A DNA stretch of 64,000 nucleotides from Prosthecobacter sp. (lineage in GTDB: Bacteria; Verrucomicrobiota; Verrucomicrobiia; Verrucomicrobiales; Verrucomicrobiaceae), in NCBI RefSeq assembly GCF_014879935.1, contig NZ_JACSRD010000112.1:1-64000 (forward strand), written 5' to 3'. Positions 35,705 to 44,999 of the stretch are shown here, one piece after another. Each line of letters begins with the position of its first letter. The first letter of the stretch is position 1. The notes beneath the pieces were generated by a model. That model did no database searches. It was not told where the DNA came from and worked only from the letters and a program-made list of their open reading frames with translations. Both the position numbers and the translations under genes were made by a program.

Positions 35705-38404
35705 GTGAGCCTTTTTGCCCGTGTGTTACTCGTCTGCGCCAGCCTGACGGCGGGGGCGGCGCGTGCCTCAGTGTCGTATGAGGTGCTCTCCAGCTTCCAA
35801 AAACCCGGCACCCAGGTCGTCGCCCCGCTGATGCAGCATTCAGACGGTAATTTCTACGGCGTGGCCTCGACCAATGGGGCGTTTCGCCTCGGAACCGTGT
35901 TCAAACTGACGCCAGCGGGAGCGCTGACCACGCTTCACTCCTTCAGCGGCACGGACGGCTCCGGACCATCGGCGGGACTGGTCGAGGGGGCGGATCAGGC
36001 GCTCTACGGCACCACTTCCAGCGGCGGCACTCACGGGTTTGGCGTGGTTTTCAAGATCACCAGCGGAGGCGTGTTCACAAAGCTGGTCGATTTCACCGGT
36101 AGCGCAGGGTCAGCCCCTGGATCGGTCCCCCATGGGCTGATGCGGCATGGAAACGACCTTTTTTACGGCGTGACGCAGGGCGGTGGGGCGAATGGCTTCG
36201 GCACCGTGTTTCAAATGACGCCCGGAGGCGTGCTGACGACGCTGCGTGACTTCACAGGAAGCAGCGGGGCCGCTCCTGGAGCCGAAGCGCAGGGCCCGCT
36301 GGTGGCTTCAGGCAACCTTCTTTACGGCATGACGAAGCTGGGCGGTGCCACAGGACAGGGCGTGCTCTTCGAAGTGAGCACTGCGGGGGTGTATCGCTCC
36401 CTGGGGGAGTTTTCCGGCACCGCAGGCACACGCGCGGGTGCCAATCCGTCGGGTGGACTCATGCTCAACACGGACGGCGCTTTGTACGGTGTCACCGAAT
36501 ACGGCGGCACGAACAGCTTCGGCGTGGCCTTCAAGATCACCACCGCGGCCTCGCCAGTTTACACCGTGCTGCGTCACTTTGCCGACGCTTCCGGCTCACA
36601 GCCGGTCGGCCCCCTGGCGCGGGGCAGCGACGGGCAGCTTTATGGCGCGACGGCCAACGGCGGTGTGAGCGCCCGTGGCACGCTGTTCAAGATCACCACC
36701 ACAGGCACTCACACGCTGCTGGCGAATTTCACGGGCGAAACCGGTGGCGCCTTGGGTTCCGCACCGCGCGCCGGACCATGCCTCGCGACGGATGGCTTGT
36801 TCTACCTGCTCACCAGCGCGGGCTCGACGGGGAACATGGGCTCGTTTTGCAAGATCAGCAGCGCGGGAGTCTTCACCGCAGTTTCGTCGCTGTCGCTCGG
36901 CGCAGGCTGGATGCCCAGCGGCATGCCTGTGGCATCGGGAAGCGGGGCACTCCTCTTTCCGATGGCTGCGGGCGGCACCGCTGGCGGCGGAAATGTTTCC
37001 AGCGTCAGCACTGCGGGCACGGTGAGCCCGCTCGCGGCGCTCGGTGGCACGCTGGGCACCTATGCGGATGGCGGCCTGAGTGCGGTCAGCGGCAGTTTTT
37101 ATGGTGTGACGGCCCGTGGCGGTGCTTCCGCTCGTGGCACGCTTTACCGCTACACGCCCGGCACAGGCACCGCTCTGGTTCTCGCCTACACCACGTCTGC
37201 GGGCTCCCTGGGTGAAGGATCGCTCACGCTCGGCGCGGATGGCTTGCTTTACGGGATAGGGCGTGAAGGCGGCGCATCGAGCCGCGGTTCGATCTATAAA
37301 GTGACGACGGCAGGTGTGCGCACGCGCCTCATTTCCTTCACGGGAACCGCCGGAGCGGCCCCGGGCGGGCGACCTTGCGGTCCGCTCGTGCTCGCAGGCG
37401 ATGGAAACTTCTACGGCATGACGGAGGAAGGCGGCACCGCCAATGTGGGCGTCGTTTTTCGCCTGACACCCGCAGGCGCGTATTCGGCGCTGCATCATTT
37501 CACGGCCGTCGGACCGCGTTCGCCTCAAGGCGGCTTCGTCATTGGCAACGACGGCCAGCTTTACGGCACCACCAGTGCTGGAGGAACGGACGATGCGGGC
37601 ACGCTGATCCGCTTCCTGCCCTCCTCGGGCCTCGTGCAAGTCCTGGGCGAGTTCTCCGGCATCGGAGGAGCCACACCGGGCGCGATTCCGATGGGTGAGC
37701 TGACAGTGGCCTCGAATGGCTCCATCTACGGCATGACCGCCGCCGGTGGAAACGCCGATGAAGGAACCGTGTGGCGCTACTCAACCTCAGGCGGCCTGGA
37801 AACGCTGCTATCCTTCACGGGGCAGGCGGGCGCCGCGCCTGGCTCCGCAGCAGACACCGACGGGGCGGGACTCATTCTCACGGGCGGGCTGGCCTTCGGC
37901 TCAGACGGCCAGCTTTACGGTGTCTCGGCCGGTGGTGGTCCGGAGGGCGGCGGCGTGGTGTTTCGTCTTCAGTTCAGTTCACCTCTTCAGGACTGGAAAC
38001 TGGCCCTGCTGGGCGATCCCAACGCTCCCGATGCCGGGGACGCAGATGCCGACGGTCTCGCGAACCTGCTCGAATACATCTTCGACACCTCACCGGTGGC
38101 TCCACAGACCTCTTCAGCGATGGACTCCGGCCTCAGCAGCTACCCTGACGGAGATTTCCTGACCGTCATCGTGCCCCGCGACCCTGCCCGGTCTGACGTG
38201 ACCATCATTGTGGAGGCTTCGGACACGCTCGCCCCGGGTTCATGGACGACTTTGGCCACCAGCACCCTGGGTGGCGTCTTCACCGGCCCCGGCTACTACG
38301 ATGGTGATTCCGCCTCCCCGGGCGTGAAGCAGGTCATCATTCGTGATGTGCAGCCTGTTGCCACTTCCCCCCGGCGTTTTGTGCGCGTGCGGGTCACCCG
38401 ATGA
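35705..38404 (+). CDS. Secreted GloVer-repeat (gloeo/verruco) protein
   Basis: A GTG start gives a signal peptide (LFARVLLVCASLTAGAARAS). About a dozen copies of a 55-65-aa unit follow, with the pattern D/N-G-x-L/F-Y-G-x-T-x-x-G-G...G-x-x-F-K-I/L-T (e.g. LYGTTSSGGTHGFGVVFKIT), the TIGR03803-type beta-propeller-like repeat. The C-terminus carries a DADADGLANLLEYIFDTSP segment, common at the end of exported verrucomicrobial proteins, then a beta domain. Surface or extracellular role inferred; function unknown. Confidence 0.88.
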   Translation: MSLFARVLLVCASLTAGAARASVSYEVLSSFQKPGTQVVAPLMQHSDGNFYGVASTNGAFRLGTVFKLTPAGALTTLHSFSGTDGSGPSAGLVEGADQALYGTTSSGGTHGFGVVFKITSGGVFTKLVDFTGSAGSAPGSVPHGLMRHGNDLFYGVTQGGGANGFGTVFQMTPGGVLTTLRDFTGSSGAAPGAEAQGPLVASGNLLYGMTKLGGATGQGVLFEVSTAGVYRSLGEFSGTAGTRAGANPSGGLMLNTDGALYGVTEYGGTNSFGVAFKITTAASPVYTVLRHFADASGSQPVGPLARGSDGQLYGATANGGVSARGTLFKITTTGTHTLLANFTGETGGALGSAPRAGPCLATDGLFYLLTSAGSTGNMGSFCKISSAGVFTAVSSLSLGAGWMPSGMPVASGSGALLFPMAAGGTAGGGNVSSVSTAGTVSPLAALGGTLGTYADGGLSAVSGSFYGVTARGGASARGTLYRYTPGTGTALVLAYTTSAGSLGEGSLTLGADGLLYGIGREGGASSRGSIYKVTTAGVRTRLISFTGTAGAAPGGRPCGPLVLAGDGNFYGMTEEGGTANVGVVFRLTPAGAYSALHHFTAVGPRSPQGGFVIGNDGQLYGTTSAGGTDDAGTLIRFLPSSGLVQVLGEFSGIGGATPGAIPMGELTVASNGSIYGMTAAGGNADEGTVWRYSTSGGLETLLSFTGQAGAAPGSAADTDGAGLILTGGLAFGSDGQLYGVSAGGGPEGGGVVFRLQFSSPLQDWKLALLGDPNAPDAGDADADGLANLLEYIFDTSPVAPQTSSAMDSGLSSYPDGDFLTVIVPRDPARSDVTIIVEASDTLAPGSWTTLATSTLGGVFTGPGYYDGDSASPGVKQVIIRDVQPVATSPRRFVRVRVTR

Positions 38405-38421
38405 TGCTGCGTGCCACCTCC

Positions 38422-38441
38422 TAACCAAACCGTTACTGTTG
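38422..38441. promoter_or_regulatory. TAAC-N6-GTTAC element, site 3
   Basis: CTAAC-CAAACC-GTTAC then TGTTGCCCCATTGT, ending 75 nt before the ATG at 38512. Sites 3 and 4 also share TCCTAACCA in front and CATTGT at identical spacing behind. Confidence 0.6.
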
Positions 38442-38511
38442 CCCCATTGTTCCCAGCCCGCTTTCCATTCACCATGGCCGCCGAGCGCACCACCCCTACC
38501 CTGAACCTCTC

Positions 38512-39936
38512 ATGAAACGCCTACGCCCAGATTTTCTGCCGCTGCTGGTCGCCGCGCTCGTTGTGCTCGCCCTTCACCCGGCCTCCGCGGCCTACTGGAA
38601 CGGCCACAAATCGCTCCGCGACCTCGACGGCGACGGCATCCCGAACGTCGTCGATCCCGACATCGACAACGACGGCATCCCGAACGCGCTCGACAAGAAC
38701 ATCGACGGCGGCATCGCCAAGACCGGACCCTTTGCCGGCAAATACATCGGTGACCATATCGACAACGACAATCCCGAGGAGGAGGACGCCGACGATGACG
38801 GCCTCGCCGACGACTCGCTCGCCGAAAAGGACATCGATGGCGATGGCAAATTCGACGACGACCCGCTGGAGGACGACATCGATGGCGACGGCCGCAAGGA
38901 TGACTCTGCCGCCGAGCACGACATCGACGGCGACGGTCGCGACGACGATTCTCCCGAAGAGGACGACATCGACGGCGACGGTCTTGATGATGACGATGAC
39001 CTCGAAGACGACATCGATGGTGACAACAAAAAGGACGACGTGGACGACGACATCGACGGCGATGGCAAGGCCAACGACGACAGCACCGAGCACGACACCG
39101 ACGGAGATGGCATCGCCAACGATGATCCAGCCGACAAGGATGACGATGGCGACGGAGTTTCCGATCGTCATGACGATGACGACAACAACGACGGCGTGAA
39201 GGACATCGACGACCCGAATCACCATCCCGAGGACGGCGAGCAGGAGCTGCAAAACGACCTTTCCCGCGTCGCAGCACCGGGAGGCAGCTCCGCCCGTGTG
39301 ACGCTGAAATACCTCGCCACCGGAGCAGGCAGCTTCGTTATGGATGTGCGTGATGCCGCTGCAGGCAGTTATGACCTCGTGGTGGGCGGCGTGGTGCGCG
39401 GCACCGTCGTCGTCGAGCAGCAGAGCAGCAAGACGCGCGGCACGCTGACCTTCAAGACAACCACTTCTGGCAGCGGCAGCCTTCTTTTGGACTTCCCCGT
39501 CGCCGAGCAGCTCGTCGAAATTCGTCAGGCGGCCACGGTTTACTACTCCGGCACCGTTCCCGCCCTGCCACCTCCTTCTGGAGACGACGAGGTCGGGGAG
39601 GCCAGTGTGACACTCGCCCGCGGCCAGGGCGTGCCTGCCGATGCTGAGTCGAAAGCAGTCATGGAATTCGACACCACGGGTGCGATCCAGATCGAACTCG
39701 AGGTGACCAAGCTGCCCATCGGCGACTACGACGTGTCCATCGGTGAAAGTGTGCGTGGCACGATGTCGGTCGCCGCAGGCTCCAATGGCACGCTCGGTGT
39801 GCTGAAGTTCACCAAGCAAGGTGACGCAGGCACGATCCTCATGAACTTCCCCGTCGCGGGCCAGACCATCTCCATCACGCAAGGCGGCACCACTTTCTTC
39901 ACAGGACAGCTTCCTTCCGCCCCGACGCCTCCGTAA
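38512..39936 (+). CDS. Secreted acidic Ca-binding-like repeat protein (DIDGDG repeats)
   Basis: A signal peptide (PDFLPLLVAALVVLALHPAS) is followed by about 200 residues of DIDGDGxxDDxxxED repeats (residues 40-240), an extreme form of TSP3-like calcium-binding repeats. Two copies of a 90-100-aa beta domain close the protein: one starts ARVTLKYLATGAGSFVMDV, the other ASVTLARGQGVP, each with a Y-D-L/V-x-V/I-G and a LDFPVAEQ/MNFPVAGQ pattern. 474 aa. Probably on the cell surface, stabilised by calcium. A site-3 element stands 75 nt upstream. Confidence 0.82.
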   Translation: MKRLRPDFLPLLVAALVVLALHPASAAYWNGHKSLRDLDGDGIPNVVDPDIDNDGIPNALDKNIDGGIAKTGPFAGKYIGDHIDNDNPEEEDADDDGLADDSLAEKDIDGDGKFDDDPLEDDIDGDGRKDDSAAEHDIDGDGRDDDSPEEDDIDGDGLDDDDDLEDDIDGDNKKDDVDDDIDGDGKANDDSTEHDTDGDGIANDDPADKDDDGDGVSDRHDDDDNNDGVKDIDDPNHHPEDGEQELQNDLSRVAAPGGSSARVTLKYLATGAGSFVMDVRDAAAGSYDLVVGGVVRGTVVVEQQSSKTRGTLTFKTTTSGSGSLLLDFPVAEQLVEIRQAATVYYSGTVPALPPPSGDDEVGEASVTLARGQGVPADAESKAVMEFDTTGAIQIELEVTKLPIGDYDVSIGESVRGTMSVAAGSNGTLGVLKFTKQGDAGTILMNFPVAGQTISITQGGTTFFTGQLPSAPTPP

Positions 39937-40165
39937 GGCACACCGGCAGCGCATTGATCTCAGGCCATAGAATCAGGCCGCTCATCCGCAAGGGTGGGCG
40001 GCCTGTGTGTTTGGTGCGGCAGCAAAGTGGCCACTCGCTCCGCGAGATGAGCGCAGAGCCCTCGCAAGCACTCACCTCATCGCGTGAGTGTGCGTTGTTC
40101 ATGCTTGAGCGGGCCTCGTGAAACCAATCCCACGCTAAAGCGTGAACAACGTGCTCATCACTTCC
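39937..40165. other. Gene-free gap with stem-loops
   Basis: The 340-bp gap between the acidic repeat protein and the next gene holds a stem-loop AGGCCGC...GCGGCCT (39975-40004), followed by GTGTGTTTGG, which may end the upstream transcript. Also seen are smaller inverted repeats such as CTCGCTCCGCGAG and an ACGCTAAAGCGTGA stretch, and the site-4 element near its right end. No ORF with coding character was seen. Confidence 0.5.
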
Positions 40166-40185
40166 TAACCACACTGTTACGGTGC
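40166..40185. promoter_or_regulatory. TAAC-N6-GTTAC element, site 4
   Basis: CTAAC-CACACT-GTTAC then GGTGCCCGCATTGT, ending 97 nt before the ATG at 40277. See site 3 for the extended similarity. Confidence 0.6.
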
Positions 40186-40276
40186 CCGCATTGTGAGATC
40201 ACACACCGCAAGAGACAGTGCATCACGCTCAAGAAATGAACGATTGCCAGTCAGAAAACCAAATCAACACAACGCC

Positions 40277-41410
40277 ATGAACCTGCACTCACCGCTTCTC
40301 TCGCCTGTGCGCCCCGCCTGGGCCCGCAATGGTCTCCTACCGATCATCGCCGCCTTCAGCCTTCATTCCCTCGAAGCACAGACGAGCTACACCGCCGTCG
40401 ATCTCACACCGACCGCCTCCGGCTCCGCGCAAACCGCGAGCGGTGGTCAGGCCGCGGGTTACACCGGCAGCACGCCGAATGCCTTCAGCGGTCGTGCCAC
40501 GCTCTGGACGGGTGATGGAGCCATCGATCTGCATCCCGCCTTTCTGGATGGCGCGGGCGCTCGCTCCCAGGTGAACGGTTTCGCCGGCAATCTGCAGGTC
40601 GGCATCGGTGCAGGCACCTCCACCGGCAATCGCAACGTGCCGATCGCGTGGAGTGACAGCGCCGCATCCGCCACGCTGCTCAGCATTCCCTTCGTGAATG
40701 CCGGCGGCCAGGCCAATGCCACCGACGGCATTCAGATCGTCGGCTCCGCCATCGGTTACGACCGCGATGGCACCACGCTCGGCAGCGCCCACGCCCTCAT
40801 CTGGAATGTCGCCACCGGCAGCGTGATCGACATCGGCATCGATGCCTCGCTCAACGATGTGGCCGGCGGCATGCAGGTCGGCACCATCAGCAAAGGTATC
40901 GCGAACGCCGCCTTCTGGCGCGGAACGAACAAAGCGACCTCTCTGCACCCGAAGACCGCCGTCGTCTCCGTCGCCAACGGCACGGACGGCGTGCGCCAGG
41001 TCGGTTACGCGGGTTTTGACATCCGCGTCCGCCGCGAGGCTGTGAACGGCAACAAAGATCGCCGCTTCAACTATGCCCACGTCTGGACCGGCACTGCCGC
41101 CAGCGCCTTGAACATCCATCCGTATGCCTCGACGGCCGATGGGAAGCTCCTCGACCACAGCTACGCGCTGAAGGTGAAAGGCCAGTACATCGTCGGTTAT
41201 GCCAACGTCGCCACCGGCACCACCACCATCGGCCTCGCCCGCGCCATCGTGTGGGATTCGAACTACCAGGCCACCGATTTGCAGGCCTTTGTGCCCGCCG
41301 AGTTCATCAGCTCCGTCGCCTACGGTGTGGATGAAAGCGGCTGTGTCGCCGGTGTCATGACCAAGGCCGACGGCACCCGCCACGCCGTCCTCTGGGTGCC
41401 GAATCCGTGA
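40277..41410 (+). CDS. Secreted repeat protein, HAF/beta-propeller-like
   Basis: The ATG at 40277 gives a long signal region ending LEAQTSYTAVDL. The body (377 aa in total) shows repeated motifs of the type ASGGQAAGYTGS, VNGFAGNLQVGIGAG, DVAGGMQVGTISKG and GVRQVGYAGFD, with intervening AxLWxG strands, like HAF-repeat extracellular proteins. No catalytic motif. The upstream part of the open frame (from 40193) is not expected to be translated. A strong terminator follows. Confidence 0.72.
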   Translation: MNLHSPLLSPVRPAWARNGLLPIIAAFSLHSLEAQTSYTAVDLTPTASGSAQTASGGQAAGYTGSTPNAFSGRATLWTGDGAIDLHPAFLDGAGARSQVNGFAGNLQVGIGAGTSTGNRNVPIAWSDSAASATLLSIPFVNAGGQANATDGIQIVGSAIGYDRDGTTLGSAHALIWNVATGSVIDIGIDASLNDVAGGMQVGTISKGIANAAFWRGTNKATSLHPKTAVVSVANGTDGVRQVGYAGFDIRVRREAVNGNKDRRFNYAHVWTGTAASALNIHPYASTADGKLLDHSYALKVKGQYIVGYANVATGTTTIGLARAIVWDSNYQATDLQAFVPAEFISSVAYGVDESGCVAGVMTKADGTRHAVLWVPNP

Positions 41411-41433
41411 TCTGAAGACGCCAGTCGTGCCGC

Positions 41434-41470
41434 AAAACGGCCCTCGTGTTTCGAGGGCCGTTTTTATTTT
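41434..41470 (+). terminator. Rho-independent terminator
   Basis: A perfect 10-bp stem ACGGCCCTCG-TGTTT-CGAGGGCCGT, preceded by AAA and followed by TTTTATTTT. It ends the transcript of the HAF-like gene 24 nt after its stop. Confidence 0.92.
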
Positions 41471-41517
41471 CCTCCAACATCTAATTTACAAGAAGCGCGT
41501 CCGTTATACTGGCGCGC

Positions 41518-42117
41518 ATGCCCGCCAAACGCAAGAGCAGCATCCCCGAATCCAGCCCCGAGGCCATCAATGAGAACCTCGGCAAGCGCGTGAAGAAACT
41601 CCGCGCGGATCGAGGCTGGTCGCTCGAAGAACTCGCCAATGCCAGCGGCGTGAGCCGCAGCATGCTCAGCGAAATCGAGCGTGAGAAGGCGAACCCCACG
41701 CTCACCGTCACCTTCCGCATCGCGCGGGCCTTTGGGCTCACTTTGCAGGAACTGATCGAGAGCGCGGAGGCCAGCGCTTCGAAGATTCAGGTCATCCGCG
41801 CCAATGATCGCGCTCAGGTGTATCGCAGCGACAAACAGTGCGAGATCCGCACGCTTTCGCCGCTGAATTTGGAGAAGGATGTCGAGTTCTACGAGCTCAC
41901 ACTGAAGCCGGGCGGTGCCTTGCGCAGCCAGCCGCACTTTGAGGGCACGCGTGAGTTCCTCACCGTCGAAGAAGGCAGCGTCCGCATCGAATCCGGCGAA
42001 GACCACGACGACCTCACCAAAGGCGACAGCGGCACCTACCGCGCCGATGTCCCCCACGCCATCGTCAACACCGCCAAAGGAGCTGCGGTGGTGTTTCTGG
42101 TCGTGATTTACCGCTGA
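41518..42117 (+). CDS. XRE-family regulator with C-terminal cupin
   Basis: HTH at residues 22-75 (KRVKKLRADRGWSLEELANA, SGVSRSMLSEIEREKANPT). The cupin domain at 110-195 has LTLKPGGALRSQPHFEGTRE and a second strand set around YRADVPHAIVN. 199 aa, the usual architecture of single-cupin regulators that bind small ligands. It stands alone, so the target is not evident. Confidence 0.9.
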   Translation: MPAKRKSSIPESSPEAINENLGKRVKKLRADRGWSLEELANASGVSRSMLSEIEREKANPTLTVTFRIARAFGLTLQELIESAEASASKIQVIRANDRAQVYRSDKQCEIRTLSPLNLEKDVEFYELTLKPGGALRSQPHFEGTREFLTVEEGSVRIESGEDHDDLTKGDSGTYRADVPHAIVNTAKGAAVVFLVVIYR

Positions 42118-42123
42118 TTAACC

Positions 42124-42666
42124 ATGACACGACTACTGCTCATATTGTCAATCATCACGGTTCTTCCGAGCTGCCTGATTATGCCGCACTACGAAACGCT
42201 GACTAGAAAAGTCAGCGGACGTGTGGTGAACGCGAAAGGGCAGCCGGTTTCAGGAGCCATCATTGATTATCATCTTCGGAGCGACCGAATGTTGGGAGCC
42301 ACGGTTTCAGATTCGTCGGGCAACTTTGAGTTCGGCCCGTTCCGGCAGTGGTTTTACTTGGTTTATGTTGGCTCACCTGGTGTCTGTCCTGTTCCATACA
42401 TGTTGTTGGCGGACCCCGACCTGCCCGATGCATTAAAGGTGAGTAATGATGGTGGCATCGCAGTTTACTGCCTTGGGGATTTCGAGACGCATAAAGAAAG
42501 GATAAAGGACCATCATGGCTCCTCCGAGTTCGAACGACTCTCCAAAGCACGATGGGCAGGAAACCGCACGCCAATAACTTTGGTGATCACTCCATGGATG
42601 CGTGACCGCCTTCCTCCTCGCAGAGTATTTCATCCACCATCAGTGCCAGTTGATACGAAACGCTGA
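42124..42666 (+). CDS. Putative lipoprotein with carboxypeptidase-regulatory-like domain
   Basis: Residues 1-17 end in LPSC, a lipobox. KVSGRVVNAKGQPVSGAIID and SDSSGNFEFGPF are typical of CarboxypepD_reg-like beta domains. The gene starts 6 nt after the XRE-cupin stop. Base composition is lower in GC than its neighbours, by eye, which suggests transfer. 180 aa; function unknown. Confidence 0.65.
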   Translation: MTRLLLILSIITVLPSCLIMPHYETLTRKVSGRVVNAKGQPVSGAIIDYHLRSDRMLGATVSDSSGNFEFGPFRQWFYLVYVGSPGVCPVPYMLLADPDLPDALKVSNDGGIAVYCLGDFETHKERIKDHHGSSEFERLSKARWAGNRTPITLVITPWMRDRLPPRRVFHPPSVPVDTKR

Positions 42667-42687
42667 ACACCTTTCACCAACCCAACC

Positions 42688-44988
42688 ATGAACAACCGAC
42701 AGTTCTCCATCCTTCGATTTGTCTCACGCAAAGGCGCAAAGGCGCAAAGGTCTGAAAAAGATCGTTTCTCAAAACTTTGCGCCTTTGCGCCTTTGCGTGA
42801 GGCCTTCTTGTTTCTGGCCTGCGCAGCCGTTTTGAACGCCCAAATGCCTCCAGCGCTCGTGAATGCAGAGCGCGCGAAAATCCTCGAAGGCGTCAAATCG
42901 GTGCCAAAACTCGGAGCGCCGGGTCCGGTGGGCATTTGGGGCCAGATCGCGTTTCCGATCCTTTCGGCACCGGACAAGGATGGCGTCGAAATCGCGGTCG
43001 GAGCGGCCGCGGCCTACGGAAAAGGGCGCATCATCCTGTTTGGCCAGAATGCCTATCTCAGCGGTGACGGCGGCGGTGATCACGCACAACTCATCGAGAA
43101 CTGCGTGAAGTGGGCGGGCAACAAAGCGAAGCCACGCATCGGCCTCAAAGGCGTGAAAGGCGCTGCTTTGGCCCAGCGCGGGCTGAAGGCGGAGGAATTC
43201 GCCACGGTGGAGAAAAAGAACCTCTCCGACTACGACGTGGTCATCATCAATACACAAGGCGTGGTCAGCGTGGAGGAAGGCGCGGCTTTGATCGACTACA
43301 TCAAAGGCGGTGGCGGCTTCATCGGCGGCATGACGGGCTGGGCGTATGGACAGACGAGCGGTGGCAAGGACCTCGCCATCTCCCACGGCGTGAATCAGGC
43401 GCTCATGGCCGCAGGCGTGGCGAACACGGACATGAGCGCTTTCGACCAACTTCGCTCGTTTGAGGCCCGCGTGGAGCTTCCGGCGATGATGAATGCGTCT
43501 GACGCCATCACCGCGATCAAAAAGCAGCGCGAAGGCGGACCCGCACTCACGCCGGAGCAGATGAAGCAGGGCATGAACGCGATTCAGATCGCCATGGCCG
43601 CGCAACCGCCGGATCGCAGCAATTTGAAGAACGCCGTCGCCGCCGCGCTCGGCAACGCCGGCACCGATGCGCCGATTCCGACCGCCAAAGCACCTCTCAA
43701 TGACACGCAGCACGCCGCCGCGCGTCTGCGACTCGGCATGGAGACGCGCATGCTGCGCCTCATGAGCGCCGAAGGCATCAAGGCACATCCCGCTCACGCC
43801 GAATTCCCCGGCAAAGCGCCTGAAAACGCCCCGCGCACCGGCGCTGAGATCGCCATCACGCCGAGCATCTCTGGCTGGCACAGCACCGGCCTTTACGCCG
43901 TCGCGGGCGAGCCGATCACGGTGACGATCCCAGAAAAATACGCCGACAAAGGCTACGCCGTGCGCATCGGCTGCCACAGCGACACGCTTTACCATCTCGA
44001 CAAATGGGAACGCGCTCCCGACATCACGCGCAGCGATACTTTGGCCACCACCACGACGAAAACGGCCTCCGCCTTCGGTGGTCTTATCTACATCGAGGTC
44101 CCCGGTCGCGCGAAGGACGACGAGCCCTTCACCGCCGCCATCAAAGACGCGATCGCCGCGCCGCTCTTCGTGCTCGGCAAGGACGACGACGCCAAGTGGA
44201 AGGAAATCCGCCAGCGCCCCGCGCCGTGGGCGGAAATGGCCTGCGACAAGATGATCATCAGCTTCCCGCGCGAGGTCGCGCAGGCCATCAACAACCCCAC
44301 CGAGCTCATGCAGTTCTGGAAAGCCGTCGTCGAGGCTCAGGATGACGTTTCCAATCAAGCCACCGAACGCACACGGCCCGAGCGCATCGTCGCTGACGTG
44401 CAAATCAGTGCCGGTTACATGCACAGCGGCTATCCCATCATGATCCCGACCAGCGCCGGGCCGGAGATGACCACGCTCACGCGTCTCAAATTCCCCGGCT
44501 GGGGCTTTTACCACGAAATCGGCCACAACCACCAGCGCCGCACCTTCACATTCGACGGCACCGGCGAGGTCACGAACAACGTCATCGGCATGTATTGCTA
44601 CGAGGCCGTCCTGAAGAAAGACTGGCTCATAGGCCACGGCGGCATCAGCGAAGAGTCTCGCAAAAAGCATATCAAAGACATCAAGGCCGCCTCCAACAAA
44701 TGGCAGCTCTGGAAGAGCGAGCCGTTCCTCGCCCTCACCACCTACATCCAGCTCATTCAAGAGTTCGGCTGGGAAAGCTGGCGCAAATACCTGCACAGCT
44801 TCGACGGCACCGAATACGGCCCCGAGCCCAAAGGCGATGACGAAGCCCGCGACCAGTTCCTCATCCGCTACTCCAAGATCGCCAACAAGAACCTCGCCCC
44901 CTTCTTCGACTTCTGGGGCATTCCGGTGAGTTCGTCCGCGAAAGCGGAGGTGAGCAAGCTGGAAGCGTGGATGCCGAAGGGGCTGTGA
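42688..44988 (+). CDS. M60-like (enhancin) metallopeptidase with repeat-altered signal region
   Basis: The zinc motif is GFYHEIGHNHQRRTFTF with a distal Glu in TGEVTNNVIGMYCYEA, matching peptidase M60-like domains that cleave glycoproteins such as mucins. An N-terminal ThuA/GATase-like region (GAAAAYGKGRIILFGQNAYL; later FIGGMTGWAYGQTSGG) precedes it. The first 33 residues include RKGAKAQRSEKDR and CAFAPLRE, which come from a palindromic DNA repeat, before the hydrophobic core FLFLACAAVLNAQ. Thus the signal peptide has an unusual charged n-region. 766 aa. Secretion is likely but not certain. Confidence 0.85.
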   Translation: MNNRQFSILRFVSRKGAKAQRSEKDRFSKLCAFAPLREAFLFLACAAVLNAQMPPALVNAERAKILEGVKSVPKLGAPGPVGIWGQIAFPILSAPDKDGVEIAVGAAAAYGKGRIILFGQNAYLSGDGGGDHAQLIENCVKWAGNKAKPRIGLKGVKGAALAQRGLKAEEFATVEKKNLSDYDVVIINTQGVVSVEEGAALIDYIKGGGGFIGGMTGWAYGQTSGGKDLAISHGVNQALMAAGVANTDMSAFDQLRSFEARVELPAMMNASDAITAIKKQREGGPALTPEQMKQGMNAIQIAMAAQPPDRSNLKNAVAAALGNAGTDAPIPTAKAPLNDTQHAAARLRLGMETRMLRLMSAEGIKAHPAHAEFPGKAPENAPRTGAEIAITPSISGWHSTGLYAVAGEPITVTIPEKYADKGYAVRIGCHSDTLYHLDKWERAPDITRSDTLATTTTKTASAFGGLIYIEVPGRAKDDEPFTAAIKDAIAAPLFVLGKDDDAKWKEIRQRPAPWAEMACDKMIISFPREVAQAINNPTELMQFWKAVVEAQDDVSNQATERTRPERIVADVQISAGYMHSGYPIMIPTSAGPEMTTLTRLKFPGWGFYHEIGHNHQRRTFTFDGTGEVTNNVIGMYCYEAVLKKDWLIGHGGISEESRKKHIKDIKAASNKWQLWKSEPFLALTTYIQLIQEFGWESWRKYLHSFDGTEYGPEPKGDDEARDQFLIRYSKIANKNLAPFFDFWGIPVSSSAKAEVSKLEAWMPKGL
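42723..42801. repeat. 27-bp perfect inverted repeat in the M60 signal region
   Basis: Left arm 42723-42749 (CTCACGCAAAGGCGCAAAGG and on) and right arm 42775-42801 are exact reverse complements with a 25-nt loop. The arms contain tandem GGCGCAAA. This is the widespread RKGAKAQR / LCAFAPLRE type of dispersed repeat, here inside a coding region. Confidence 0.9.
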
Positions 44989-44999
44989 AAGACATTTCC

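Noticed and set aside
38592-39137. A minus-strand Ser/Pro/Met-rich 181-codon frame opposite the DIDGDG repeats
   Set aside because: Its periodic sequence simply mirrors the Asp-Gly repeats on the other strand.
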